Assembly (NCBI RefSeq): GCF_000379625.1
Contig: NZ_KB903218.1
Location: 310,001-374,000, forward strand
DNA from: Actinomycetospora chiangmaiensis DSM 45062
GTDB lineage: Bacteria; Actinomycetota; Actinomycetes; Mycobacteriales; Pseudonocardiaceae
DNA: 64,000 nt
Direction: 5' to 3'
Shown here one piece after another: positions 24,603 through 34,400 of the stretch (the stretch's first letter is position 1; each line of letters opens with the position of its first letter). The notes beneath the pieces are model-generated. The model had not been told where the DNA came from, made no database searches, and worked only from the letters and a program-made list of their open reading frames with translations. A program made the translations under genes and the position numbers.

Positions 24603-26248
24603 TCAGCCGTCGAGCGCCGCGAGCCACACCGTGACCGCCTCTGCCCCGGCGTCGCGGTGGCCCTGCACCCGGTGCCCAGGTAGGACGAGCGACCCCGGCG
24701 CGGCGACATCGTCTCCGTCGACGCGGCGCCCTCCCGCGCGGCGTCGACCGCGTCGGACAGCGACCCCGAGGACGCGAGGGCGGATGCGGCGGGCAGGAGC
24801 GCGTCGAGCATCGTGCGGTCCCCGGCCTTCGCCCCGCCCAGGTCCGAGACCCCGTCGGCGCCCGCCTGCAACGCCGTCGCCCACGATCCGGCGTCAGCCA
24901 GGTGCTCCGCCGCGTGGAGCAGGCCGGTGGCGTACAGCGGGCCCGAGGTGCCGCCGATGGCCCGGCGCAGGGTCGCGGCGAGACCCTGCAGCACCGCGAC
25001 GGGGTCGTCCCAGCGGTAGGAGTCGAGCTCGTCGGTGATCGCGGCCGCCCCGCGGGACAGCGACGTGCCGAGGTCGCCGTCGCCGGTCGCGGTGTCGAGC
25101 TCGGTGAGGTGCGGCTCGGCCTCGCGGACGGCCGCGCACACCGCCTCGACGGCCTTGCGCAGCCCGTCCGGGGCCGCCACGCCCGACGGTTCGCCCGCGA
25201 CCGTCTCCTCGGCGGCGTCAGGCACGGTCGGGACCCCGTCGGCCACGACGCCCGACCCGGACGGCCACGCCGCCGCCCGCGCCGACGCGTCGAGGAACTC
25301 CAGCCGCGCGTCGTCGAGCCCGAGGACCGCGATCGAGAAGCCGGCCATGTCGATCGAGGACAGGAAGGTGCCGGCCCACGCCCGCTCGACCGTGACCCCG
25401 CGGTCCGCCAGGGTCCCGAGCGCCCGGCGGAGCAGGATCGACAGTTCCATGGGCGGGGTGGCCCCGGTGCCGTTGACGAGCACGGCCACGCGGTCGCCGG
25501 AGCCGAACCCGCGGTCGGTGCAGACGGTCTCCAGCACCTCGTCGACCAGCTCGTCCGCGGGCCGCAGCGACTCGCGCCGCACCCCCTGCTCGCCGTGGAT
25601 GCCCAGGCCGATCTCCACCTCGTCGGCGTCGAGCGAGAAGCCGGGCTCACCCGCCGTCGGGACCGTGGCGGCCGAGAGGGCGACGCCCATCGTCCCCACC
25701 GCGTCGGCGGCCTCCCGCGCCGCCCGGGTGACCTCCTCGAGCGACCCGCCGGCGTCGGCGGCCGCTCCGGCCACCTTCGTGACGAGCACGGTGCCGGCGA
25801 GGCCGCGCCGGCCGGCGGTGACGTCGTCGTCGGCCTCGAGGGCCACGTCGTCGGCGACCGTGACCATCTCGCACGCGATGCCCTCGGCGCGGGCGAGCTG
25901 GGCGGCCAGTCCGAAGTTCAGCCGGTCGCCGGTGTAGTTCATGACGACGAGCAGGACCCCCGGGTGGTCGCGGAAGGCGCGGATGCCGGAGAGCACGGCG
26001 TCGGCCGAGGGCGAGGCGAACACCTCGCCGCAGACCGCGCCGGCGAGGTGCCCCGGCCCGACGTACCCGGCGTGGGCGGGCTCGTGCCCAGAGCCGCCGC
26101 CGGAGAGGACCGCGACCCGGTCGGTCGGCAGGTCCGTCCGGACGAGGACGGTGGTGCCCTCGACGAGCGCCGCGCCCGGCGTGGAGCGCACCACGCCCTC
26201 GAGCGCCTCGCGCACCACGTCCCCGGCGTCGTTGATCAGCTTCTTCAC
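24603..26248 (-). CDS. dhaK: Dihydroxyacetone kinase, DhaK-DhaL fusion, with apparent 1-nt frameshift near the 3' end
   Basis: ATP-dependent dihydroxyacetone kinase. The start is GTG 26248 (MKKLINDAGDVV). The DhaK half shows LSGGGSGHEPAHAGYVG, NYTGDRLNFGLA and GIHGEQGVRR with the substrate-binding histidine. The DhaL half shows DTATGDGDLGTSL, RAIGGTSGPLYATGLLHAA and GGAKAGDRTMLDALLP. At about 24668-24676 the frame breaks: frame 1 reads SSYLGTGCRATA and has no stop until 22331. The next frame supplies the expected end, VQGHRDAGAEAVTVWLAALDG, with its stop at 24603. One missing C in an ACCCGG context would restore a 548-residue protein. It is either a sequencing error or a recent inactivating deletion. 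Confidence 0.85.
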
Positions 26249-26292
26249 GCGGCCCGGGTACCCGCGGAGATCACCCGTTCAGCCACCGTCCT

Positions 26293-26320
26293 CACCCCGT
26301 TGCCTCCGAACCGCGGGGTG
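26293..26320. repeat. Inverted repeat CACCCCG-N14-CGGGGTG in the dhaK/SNase-like divergent region
   Basis: Seven-base perfect arms at 26293-26299 and 26314-26320, between two divergent genes; a candidate operator, unproven. Confidence 0.35.
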
Positions 26321-26370
26321 TGACGCGCGCGGAGAGCGGCAATGAGTACGTCCTCGACGACAGGAGGCCG

Positions 26371-27030
26371 ATGGGGATCCAGCACGGGCCCTCGACGGGT
26401 GCCCACCGCGCAGCGCGCCGCGGCCCGTCCCGGGCGTGGCTCGTCCTCGCGGGGATCGTGCTGCTCGCCGTCGGGGTGGGGGTCGGCCTGCTCGTCGCGC
26501 CGCGCGGGGCGGAGGTGACGGCGACGGTCCCGACGACGACGGTGGTGACCTCCCCGGTCGCGGGCCCGACCGCCTCGCACCCGACCCTGCTCGGTCAGGT
26601 GGTGCGGGTCGACTCCGGCGACGAGGTCGTGGTCCGGGTGGACGGGACGGAGATGGTCGTCGCCGTGCTGGGGATCGACGCGCCCCGGTCCGCCGGTCCG
26701 CAGCGGGCGACGGGGGAGTGCGGGGCCGACGATGCGCTGCGCTTCGCGGACCGGACGCTCTCCGGGCAGACGGTCACGCTCGTCCCGGACCCGACGATCC
26801 CCGAGGTCGACGACGCCGGGCGCCGGCTCGCCTACGTCGTCCTGCCCTCCCAGCTCAGCTACACCGACGCGGCCCTGCTCGCGGGCGTCGTGGCCGCCGA
26901 CACCTCGCGCAAGCTCTGGTACGCGCCCGTGTTCGCCCGGGAGCAGGGCGAGGCCGTCGACGGCGACCGCGGCCTGTGGGGCGCGCCGTGCCGGGCGAAG
27001 CCGGGCGAGCCGTTCCCGGCGGGCCGGTGA
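26371..27030 (+). CDS. Membrane-anchored SNase-like (thermonuclease-fold) protein, probably inactive
   Basis: 219 residues from ATG 26371, decided by AGGAGG at 26362-26367. One N-terminal membrane segment (WLVLAGIVLLAVGVGVGLLV) places the C-terminal domain outside. The SNase core is recognisable: GQVVRVDSGDEVVVRVDG, MVVAVLGIDAPRSAGPQRATGE and AGRRLAYVVLPS, then a C-terminal EQGEAVDGDRGLWG. Of the three catalytic residues of staphylococcal nuclease, the first arginine (here AVLGID) and the glutamate (APR rather than TPE) appear replaced; only the GRRLAYV arginine remains. Nuclease activity is therefore doubtful. Confidence 0.8.
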   Translation: MGIQHGPSTGAHRAARRGPSRAWLVLAGIVLLAVGVGVGLLVAPRGAEVTATVPTTTVVTSPVAGPTASHPTLLGQVVRVDSGDEVVVRVDGTEMVVAVLGIDAPRSAGPQRATGECGADDALRFADRTLSGQTVTLVPDPTIPEVDDAGRRLAYVVLPSQLSYTDAALLAGVVAADTSRKLWYAPVFAREQGEAVDGDRGLWGAPCRAKPGEPFPAGR

Positions 27031-27082
27031 CGCGTCGCCGTCGGTGACACGGTCGTCATCGGGGTCGGTGAGGATGGTCGGC

Positions 27083-27370
27083 ATGCCCGAGATGCACGTC
27101 CGCCTCCGCTGGCCCGACGGTCGCACCGACCGCGTCTACTCGCCGTCGCTGGTGCTCGCCGAGTACCTGGAGGAGGGCGCGTCCTACCCGCTCGACGAGT
27201 TCGGCCGGCGCAGTCGCGTGGCGCTGACCGAGGCGAGCGAGCGGGTCCGTGCGAAGTACGGCTTCCCGTGCAGCCGGGCCGCCGCCTCCCTGGCCGGGAT
27301 CGAGGCGCGGCTCGCGGGCTTCGCGGACGGTGCGGGCGGCGAGGTGGTCGTGGAGGCCGTCGAGCGTTAG
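27083..27370 (+). CDS. MSMEG_0570-family nitrogen starvation response protein
   Basis: 95 residues from ATG 27083 (MPEMHVRLRWPDGR), with GAGG well spaced upstream. RWPDG, YSPSLVLAEYLEEGASYPLDEF and ASERVRAKYGFPCSRAAASL match the small family named after MSMEG_0570. That family often accompanies a nitrilase gene cluster (Nit1C); no such partners are in this window. The biochemical role is unknown. The stop overlaps the stop of the convergent kinase gene by 4 bp. Confidence 0.8.
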   Translation: MPEMHVRLRWPDGRTDRVYSPSLVLAEYLEEGASYPLDEFGRRSRVALTEASERVRAKYGFPCSRAAASLAGIEARLAGFADGAGGEVVVEAVER

Positions 27371-28860
27371 CGGCCGCCGCCGAGGACGCCGCCGACCAGT
27401 CCGCCCACGCCCTGCAGCACCTCGCCGACCGCGCCCGGACGGCGGGAGGGCGTGTCGCCCGCGCCGGTCGTCCCGGTCGGTGCCGCCGACCCGTCCGGGT
27501 CGGTCGGGGCGGGTGCGGCCGGCTGCCGGGTCGGTCCGCCGGTGCGCGTGGGCGCGGTGTGGGTCGTGGTGGGGGCCGTGGCGGTCTGGGGAGCGGGGCT
27601 CGTCACGCGCCGCACCGGCTGCGCCGAGGTGTTCCCCGAGGTCGCGGGGGCCTCCAGGGCCGCGGACGCGTCCGACGTGCCGGAGCCGGCCGAGCCGGGG
27701 TCCCCGGCGGACGACGCCGGTGCAGGCACGACGAAGGCCGGCAGTGCGGGGGCCGCGTCGGGTGCGCCCACGGTGGCGCCGCCGGCGACCACGGCCGGCC
27801 GGTCGTCGGCGGACACCTCGGCGACGGGCCCGGAGGACGCGATGGCCACCGTACCGGCGAGGACGGCACTGGCGGCGAGGCCCGCGAGCACGAGGACCCC
27901 GCGCGTCCCGGTCGCCCGCGGCGTTCCGCGTCGGTCGGAACGGGCCCGGCCCGACGTGCCGCCCGCGCCGACGAGCGCGCCGAGGCCCGTGGTCGCCGCG
28001 GGGCCGACGGCGCGCACGCCGGGGGCGGTGAGCAGGGCGGCGGTCGGCGGCTCGGCCCGGACCAGGGCCCGGCGCAGCGTCCCGGAGGCGGTCGCGGCGT
28101 CGGGCCGGTCGGCGGGGTCGGTCGCCGTCATCGCCGTGAGCAGCGCGCGGACGTCGTCGGGCAGGCCCTCGGGCAGCACCGGCCCACGGTCGAGGCGCGC
28201 CTGCGCGGCGGAGAGCGGGTCGCCCGGGAAGGCCCGGCGTCCGGTGAGCGCCTCGACGAGGACCAGGCCGAGGGCGTACACGTCCGCGGGGGCGCCCGCG
28301 ACCTCGCCCCGGACCTGCTCGGGGGCGAGGTAGGGGGCGGCGCCCACGGAGAGCCCGGTGTCGGTGATGCGGGGGGCGTCGGCGACCAGCGCGACCCCGA
28401 AGTCGGCGAGGTGCGCCCGGCCGTCGACGTCGTAGAGGACGTTCGCGGGCGTCACCCCGCGGTGCGTGACGCCCGCCCGGTGCAGGTGGTCGAGCGCGCC
28501 CCCGACGGTGGCCGCGGTGCGCAGGGCGTCGGCGAGCCCCAGCCCGTCGTCGGCGGCCGCGAGCCGCGAGACCAGGGACCCGCCGTCGAGCAGGGCCATC
28601 ACCACGAAGGCGCGGCCGGCACTCTCCTCGACGTCGTAGACGGGGACCAGCCCGGGGTGGTCGAAGCGGGCGAGCAGGCTGAGCTCGCGGTCCGCCCGCG
28701 GGTCGCACTCGACCCGGAAGATCTTCACCGCCGCGTCGCGCCCGAGCAGCGTGTCGTGCGCGCGGATCACCACCGAGCCCACGCCCCGGCCGAGGACCGC
28801 GCCGGTCTCGTAACGGGCGGACAGGCGTGTCGGCAACGTCGGGACGCCCACCGTCGTCAT
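27367..28860 (-). CDS. Membrane Ser/Thr protein-kinase-like protein lacking the catalytic aspartate
   Basis: 497 residues from ATG 28860. An N-terminal kinase domain has the glycine loop (LGRGVGSVVIRA), the ATP lysine (AAVKIF), an intact LADFG and an APEQVRGE segment. The catalytic loop reads THRGVTPANVL instead of HRDxKPxN, so the catalytic Asp and the following Lys are both replaced; codons CGC GGG GTG ACG confirm this. A membrane segment (about residues 325-343) leads to a Pro/Thr/Ala-rich extracytoplasmic tail ending GGLVGGVLGGGR. It is most likely a pseudokinase or weakly active receptor-type kinase. Confidence 0.88.
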   Translation of the reverse strand: MTTVGVPTLPTRLSARYETGAVLGRGVGSVVIRAHDTLLGRDAAVKIFRVECDPRADRELSLLARFDHPGLVPVYDVEESAGRAFVVMALLDGGSLVSRLAAADDGLGLADALRTAATVGGALDHLHRAGVTHRGVTPANVLYDVDGRAHLADFGVALVADAPRITDTGLSVGAAPYLAPEQVRGEVAGAPADVYALGLVLVEALTGRRAFPGDPLSAAQARLDRGPVLPEGLPDDVRALLTAMTATDPADRPDAATASGTLRRALVRAEPPTAALLTAPGVRAVGPAATTGLGALVGAGGTSGRARSDRRGTPRATGTRGVLVLAGLAASAVLAGTVAIASSGPVAEVSADDRPAVVAGGATVGAPDAAPALPAFVVPAPASSAGDPGSAGSGTSDASAALEAPATSGNTSAQPVRRVTSPAPQTATAPTTTHTAPTRTGGPTRQPAAPAPTDPDGSAAPTGTTGAGDTPSRRPGAVGEVLQGVGGLVGGVLGGGR

Positions 28861-28993
28861 GCCGGGTCAACCTCCACCGCTCGCGGGCCAACGAATAGTC
28901 CCGTGCGGTTACCCCGATCGGCCGCCGAACACGTCTCGATTCCCCCGAAGATGTGAGCCGTCCGGAGCCCGGGTGACACGGCCGTCTGAATCG

Positions 28994-29022
28994 TTGACAG
29001 AAGTTGCAGTGCCGAGTAGAAC
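28994..29022 (+). promoter_or_regulatory. Sigma-A-type promoter for the MerR/BldC-like gene
   Basis: TTGACA at 28994-28999, exactly 17 bases, TAGAAC at 29017-29022. This is the best -35/-10 pair seen in the window and points at the gene starting near 29117, giving a leader of about 90 nt. Confidence 0.7.
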
Positions 29023-29116
29023 TTTCGCACGGGTCGCACGTGGTCGAGCCGCGCGCGACCTGCACCGAAAGCAGTCCCGGGCCTCCCGGGGACGAACCGC
29101 AAGGACGCGACGAGCA

Positions 29117-29626
29117 GTGGGCGCCGAGGGCCTCGACGACGAGGACGTACCCGCCCTGACCACCGGTCAGGCCGCGGACGTCCTCGGGGTGCAACCGGCA
29201 TTCCTGCGCAGTCTGGACGCGGGTCGGATGCTTCGCCCGCAGCGATCGGCGGGCGGGCACCGGCGTTGGACACGCCGGCAACTGACCCTCGCCGCCAGGG
29301 TGCGCGCGCTCTTCGACGAGGGGCTGACCCTCACCGCGGCCTGGAAGGTCGTCTCCCTGGAGGACCGGGTGGGCGAGGTCGAGCGTGAGCGCGACGTCGC
29401 CCTGGCCGAGCTCGACCGCACGCGCCGGGAATTGGCCCGCGTGCGCCGGGAGTCGGCCGAGGCAGTCAAGGCCAGCACGAAGGCCCTGACCGAGAGCACC
29501 GCTCGGTCCGGGTCGTCCGTGCACGTGAACCGCGTGCCCGGACTCCCACGCGTCGCCGGGACGTCCCCGGCCGGCGCGCGCTCGTCGACCACCCCTGCGA
29601 CCACGACGGACATCACCTCGCCATGA
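29117..29626 (+). CDS. MerR/BldC-like DNA-binding regulator with coiled-coil tail
   Basis: 169 residues from GTG 29117; the frame is open upstream to 28859, but that part contains the promoter and has no family similarity. The MerR-type helix-turn-helix reads ALTTGQAADVLGVQPAFLRSLDAG followed by GHRRWTRRQLTLAARVRAL. A long charged coiled coil (about residues 75-115, with EVERERDVALAELDRTRRELARVRR) and a Ser/Thr-rich tail follow. Its stop overlaps the next small gene by ATGA, so the two are translationally coupled. Targets unknown. Confidence 0.8.
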   Translation: MGAEGLDDEDVPALTTGQAADVLGVQPAFLRSLDAGRMLRPQRSAGGHRRWTRRQLTLAARVRALFDEGLTLTAAWKVVSLEDRVGEVERERDVALAELDRTRRELARVRRESAEAVKASTKALTESTARSGSSVHVNRVPGLPRVAGTSPAGARSSTTPATTTDITSP

Positions 29627-29823
29627 AGCTCATCGAGCCCACCCGCACCCACCGCCCGGTTGTCCTCCGCCGCCCGATGCCGCCCTCGCTGGCCCGCATC
29701 CCGCTCGTGGACCTGTGCACCTGCAAGCACCCGCGCGAGTCCCACGAGCACTACCACGCCGCCCAGGACTGCGCGCAGTGCGACTGCCGCGCCTTCGTCC
29801 GCTGGGAGCCCGCGGGCATCTGA
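29623..29823 (+). CDS. Small Cys/His-rich protein, probably metal-binding
   Basis: 66 residues from ATG 29623, overlapping the stop of the regulator gene. The C-terminal half reads LCTCKHPRESHEHYHAA then CAQCDCRAFVRW: five cysteines and several histidines in the spacing of a small zinc-binding module. Comparable short proteins are found in actinobacteria, but I know of no assigned function. The translational coupling suggests it works with, or is controlled like, the DNA-binding protein. Confidence 0.7.
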   Translation: MKLIEPTRTHRPVVLRRPMPPSLARIPLVDLCTCKHPRESHEHYHAAQDCAQCDCRAFVRWEPAGI

Positions 29824-29943
29824 GCCCGCGCCGACCCGGGCCCTCGCCCCGCCGTCACCGACCGCGGGCCGGGGGCCTTCCGCGTCCCCGGGGGCACCAC
29901 GAGACCCGCATCGCTTCCGACGGCGTGCTACGCCGCACCCGCC

Positions 29944-29949
29944 TACTCT
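29944..29949 (+). promoter_or_regulatory. -10 box of leaderless monooxygenase gene
   Basis: TACTCT with seven bases before the GTG at 29957 and no ribosome-binding sequence between them. Confidence 0.45.
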
Positions 29950-29956
29950 CGGTGTG

Positions 29957-31228
29957 GTGACGACCGTCGACGATCCGGCGCGCGCCGCGGCGGTGTTCCC
30001 GCCGGTCCGGCCGGGGCCCCGCGCCCTCGTCGTCGGCGCCGGCATCGCCGGGCTGGCCGCGGCCACGTCGTTGCACCGCGCGGGCTGGCGGGTCGTCGTC
30101 TGCGAGCGCGCCCCCGCCCGGCGGACCGGTGGGTACTTCGTCCGGCTCGCGCCCGAGGGCGTGGCGGCGGCCGAACGCCTCGGCGTCGACGAGACGCTGC
30201 GCAGCCGGCTGCCCGCCGACGGGATCATCACCGGGTTCGACGGCCGCGGGCGCACCACCTCCCGGGTCGACGCGGCGATCGTCGAGGACGGGGTGAGCCT
30301 CGCGCTGGTGCGCGGGGACCTCGAGGCCGCGCTGTGGGCGGGGCTGCCCGACGAGGTCGAGGTCCGCTTCGGGGCCGCCCCGGACGCCGTCGCCGACGAC
30401 GGCACGGTCACGCTCGACGGCACGTCCGGACGCTGGGATCTCGTGGTCGGCGCCGACGGCGTCCGGTCGGCGGTGCGCGCGATGGTGTTCGGCCCCGAGG
30501 CCGCCTTCCGCCACGACTTCGACCACGTGGTGATCTCGGCGGTGCTGCCCCGGCTGCCGGGGGCGCTCGTCGAGGGCGACTACGTGGTGCTCGTGGAGCC
30601 GGGACGCACGGCCCACCTCATGGGCATGGCGGGCCACGACCCGGTGGTGTTCTTCACCTACCGCTCCGACCTCGCGCAGGCGGCCGGGACGGATCCGACC
30701 GTCCGGCCCGAGGAGGCCCTGCGCGCGGTCTACGGCGACTTCGACGGGCTCATGCCGGAGATCCTCGACCTCGTCGTCGAGGCCGGGGCCACGCACGCCG
30801 ACACGGTCGGCCAGATCCACCTGCAGCGCTGGAGCAGCGGCCGGGTGGTGCTGCTCGGGGACTCGGCCTGGTGTCCGACGCTCTACTCCGGCCACGGCTC
30901 GGCGCTCGCCCTCGCCGGCGGCGAGGCGCTCGGTCGTCACCTGCGCGTTCCCGACGACCGGTCGGGGCCGGACGTGCCCGCCGCGCTCGCGGCGTGGGAG
31001 GCCGAGCGCCGACCCGGGACCCGCACCGCCCGCACGGCGGCCCGTCGCGCGCGGCACTTCTTCCTCCCGGGCAACCGAGTGGTCACCGCCCTGCGGGCGA
31101 CCGCGCTGCGCGTCGCGTCCCGGCCGATCGTGTCGCGGCTGTTCGGCAGCGGCGCCCGGATCCGCGACGCCGACGTTCACCGGACGGTCACCGCGTCGTC
31201 CGGGAGGCCGGGCGGCCGGACTCCGTAG
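29957..31228 (+). CDS. FAD-dependent monooxygenase/oxidoreductase (PHBH/UbiH-like fold)
   Basis: 423 residues from GTG 29957 (GTG 29954 is also possible). The dinucleotide-binding loop ALVVGAGIAGLAAATSLHRAGWRVVVCE opens the protein. VVGADGVRSAVRAM gives the DG motif and VVLLGDSAWCPTLYSGHG the second FAD-binding GD motif of class A flavin monooxygenases. Substrate cannot be read from sequence; similar enzymes hydroxylate aromatic compounds or tetracycline-like polyketides. No pathway genes adjoin it. Confidence 0.88.
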   Translation: MTTVDDPARAAAVFPPVRPGPRALVVGAGIAGLAAATSLHRAGWRVVVCERAPARRTGGYFVRLAPEGVAAAERLGVDETLRSRLPADGIITGFDGRGRTTSRVDAAIVEDGVSLALVRGDLEAALWAGLPDEVEVRFGAAPDAVADDGTVTLDGTSGRWDLVVGADGVRSAVRAMVFGPEAAFRHDFDHVVISAVLPRLPGALVEGDYVVLVEPGRTAHLMGMAGHDPVVFFTYRSDLAQAAGTDPTVRPEEALRAVYGDFDGLMPEILDLVVEAGATHADTVGQIHLQRWSSGRVVLLGDSAWCPTLYSGHGSALALAGGEALGRHLRVPDDRSGPDVPAALAAWEAERRPGTRTARTAARRARHFFLPGNRVVTALRATALRVASRPIVSRLFGSGARIRDADVHRTVTASSGRPGGRTP

Positions 31229-31404
31229 ACTGTCGCTCGATCGGTACTTCACCCTCCGGCGTACGCTCGGATGGCCCATCGTCGCAGGGCACCGCCGTTT
31301 TCGGCGCCGTGGAAGCCGGGAAAGAGACACCTTCGGGGCGCTCCGCCGACGTGGCCTCCCGTCACACCCCGCACGTCGTGTCGAAAGGACGAGTCCCACC
31401 CCCC

Positions 31405-34400
31405 ATGCATCCCGAGACCGCCACCGACGGCCCCCGACGCTCCCGCTCGCTGCTGGCGCGTCTCGCCGATCCGCTCGGCGTCGCCCGGGCCGCGGTCGAC
31501 GCCCTGGACCCCTCGCGGTACCGGGGACGGCGGGTGTGGCGCGGTGACGGACGCGTCCACATCGGTGTCCCGGCGACGTCCCGCGAGGCGGGCTCGGAGC
31601 TGCTGCGGGCGGTGGAGAAGGCCCTGACCGCGCACCCGGCGGTCGACTGGGCGAGCGTGAACGCCGCGCTGGGCGTGGTGGTCGTGGCGCTCGCCGAGGA
31701 CGGGTCCGCCCCGGACGACCTCGACGAGACCGTGGACGACCTCGTCGACCTGGTCGAGGTGCTCGAGGAGCAGGAGCGGGTCGCCGACGGCGACCTCCAC
31801 CCCGTCGGCGGCCACTCGCCGACCGCGGTCTCGCAGGCGCTCACCACCTTCGCCGCGGATCTCGCCGGGCTCGGCGCCGCCGGGCTCGGGTCGATCCTGC
31901 GCCGCACCCCCCTCCCCGTCGAGCTGGCGTCGGCGGCCTCGTTCGTCGACCACCAGCCCCGCCTGCGGGCCGCCGTCGAGCGCGCCCTCGGGCGCCAGCG
32001 GGCCGACATCCTGCTGGCCCTCACCAACGCCGCCGGGCAGGGCCTCGGCCAGGGGTCGGCCGGCCTGCTCGTCGACGCGGCCTACCGCGCCCTGCAGATC
32101 GCGGAGGCCCGGGCCGCGCACGACGCCTTCGCCCAGGCCGAGCCCCGCATGCTCGCCGACCCCGAGCAGGTGAGCGCGAGCGCCGACGACTCGCTGTCCC
32201 TCGACGCCCGCCCGGTGCCGTTCCCCCTCGGCCCGGTGGAGCGCCACGGCGACCAGGTCGGCCTCGCCGCCCTCGGCGGGTTCGGCACCACGCTCGCCCT
32301 CGGCGGTCCGCGCCGCGCCGTCGGCGTCGCCCTGTCCACGCTGCCCAAGGCCGGCCGGATGGGCCGCGAGGGGTTCGCGACGACGTTCGGGCGCGTGCTC
32401 TCGCGCCGTGGCGCGGTCGTCGTCGAGCCCACCGTGCTCCGGCGCATGGACCGGATCGACACCGTCGTCCTCGACGCCGCCGCCCTCACCACCGGCGCGT
32501 TGATGCTCGGCGACCTCGCGCTCGTCGACGGGGAGGGCCTCACCGCCCCCGACGGCACCCCGGTGTCGGTCGAGTCCCTCACGCCGCTGGTCCACGAGCT
32601 CTTCGACCCGTCCGACGCCACGCGCGCGGTCACCCACCACGCCGGCTGGTCGCTGGCCCCGCTCCCGGCCGGCCGGGAGGACGAGCCCGTCGTCGCCGAG
32701 GCGGTCGACGCGCTGCGCACCGACGGCGCGACCGTCGTGCTCGGGCTCTCGCACGACGAGGCCCTCGTCGCCGTCGTCGGTGCGTTGCCGGAGCCCGCGG
32801 CCGCCGCGGAGGCCCTGGGGGCCGCCGCCCGCCGGGCCGGCCTCACGCTCGTCGTCGGGACGGACGAGACGCTGGGGACGCCGACCGCCGCCCGCGCGGA
32901 CGACGCCGGAGCCGACGGCGACGACGGCGACGACGGCGGGGGGATCGCCCTCCCCGGCGCCGACGGCACCGTGCCCGCCACGCGCCGGACCGTGGACCGG
33001 CAGGTCCCCGGCGGCGAGGGGCTGGCCGGCGCGGTGCGCATGCTGCAGACGGAGGGCGCGGGGGTGCTCGTGGTCTCCCGCGACCGCCGGGCGCTCGCGG
33101 CCGCCGACCTCGGCATCGGAATCACCCGTGCCGACGGCATCCCCGCCTGGGGCGCGCACGTGCTGGTCGGCGACGACCTCACCACCGCGGCCCTGCTCAT
33201 CGAGGGCGTCAAGGTCGCGAAGGCGACCTCGGGCCGCTCCGTCGCCCTGGCCCGGGCGGGCACCGTGCTCGGCGCCGCCATGGCCACCGCCGGGACCGCG
33301 CCTCGGGGCGCATCGCTCGCCGGGCTCGCGGTGAACGGCGCGGCCGGCGTCGCGCTCGGCGCCGGCGCCTGGTCGGCCTCCGAGCTCGGCCGCAAGACCC
33401 TCGTCCCCGGCGTCTCCCGCACGCCGTGGCACGTCATGCCGGCCGAGACCGTCCTGACGCGCCTGGATGCCTCCGAGCGGGGACTCTCCGCCGCCGAGGC
33501 GGTGCGGCGCACCCGGGAGGACCCGGCCGCCGCCGAGGAGACGACCTCCCTCGGGCGCGCCTTCATCGACGAGCTGAACAACCCGCTGACCCCGGTGCTC
33601 GCCGGCGGTGCGGTGCTCTCCGCCGCGATCGGCGCGATCGCCGACGCGGCCATCGTCGTCGGCGTCACGGCCGCCTCCGCGCTGATCGGCGGGGTGCAGC
33701 GCGTGGTCACCGACCGCGCCGTCGCCGGGCTCCTGGAGCGTTCCTCCACCCGCGCCCGGGTGCTGCGCGACGGGGTGCCGACCACGGTGACCGCCGAGGA
33801 CGTCGTCGTCGGCGACGTGGTCGAGCTCGGCCCGGACGACGTCGTGCCCGCCGACTGCCGCGTGCTGCGCGCCGACGCGCTCGAGCTCGACGAGTCCTCG
33901 CTGACCGGTGAGTCGCTGCCGGTGACGAAGACCGCCGCCCCCGTGATCGCGCGCTCCGTCGCCGACCGCCGGTCGATGCTCTACGAGGGCACCACGGTCG
34001 CCACCGGCCGGGGCCGCGCCGTGGTCGTGGCGACCGGGTCGTCGACCGAGGTCGGCCGCTCCACCGCCGCCGCGCGGGCCAATGCCCCGGTCGCCGGCGT
34101 CGACCAGCGGCTCTCGGGCATCACGAAGATCACGACGCCGCTCGCGCTGGCCTCCGCGGCCGCCGTCGTCGGGGCGGGCGCGGTGCGCGGCCTGCCGATG
34201 AACCAGAACCTGCACTCCGGGGTCGGCCTCGCGGTCGCGTCGGTGCCCGAGGGCCTGCCGTTCATCGTCTCCGCCGCCCAGCTGGCCTCCGCCCGCCGGC
34301 TCAGTGCGGAAGGGGCGCTCGTCCGGAACCCGAAGACGATCGAGGCGGTCGGCCGGGTCGACGTCCTGTGCTTCGACAAGACCGGCACCCTCACCGAGGG

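Noticed and set aside
22331-26248. A 1305-codon open frame on the minus strand
   Set aside because: Only its first 520 codons are dihydroxyacetone kinase; the rest is antisense to the antiporter and uppP/MazF-like region and is open because of extreme G+C content.
31271-31627. Small plus-strand frame preceded by TACGCT
   Set aside because: The product is Arg/Pro-rich shadow sequence overlapping the ATPase gene in another frame; the box more likely serves the ATPase gene.
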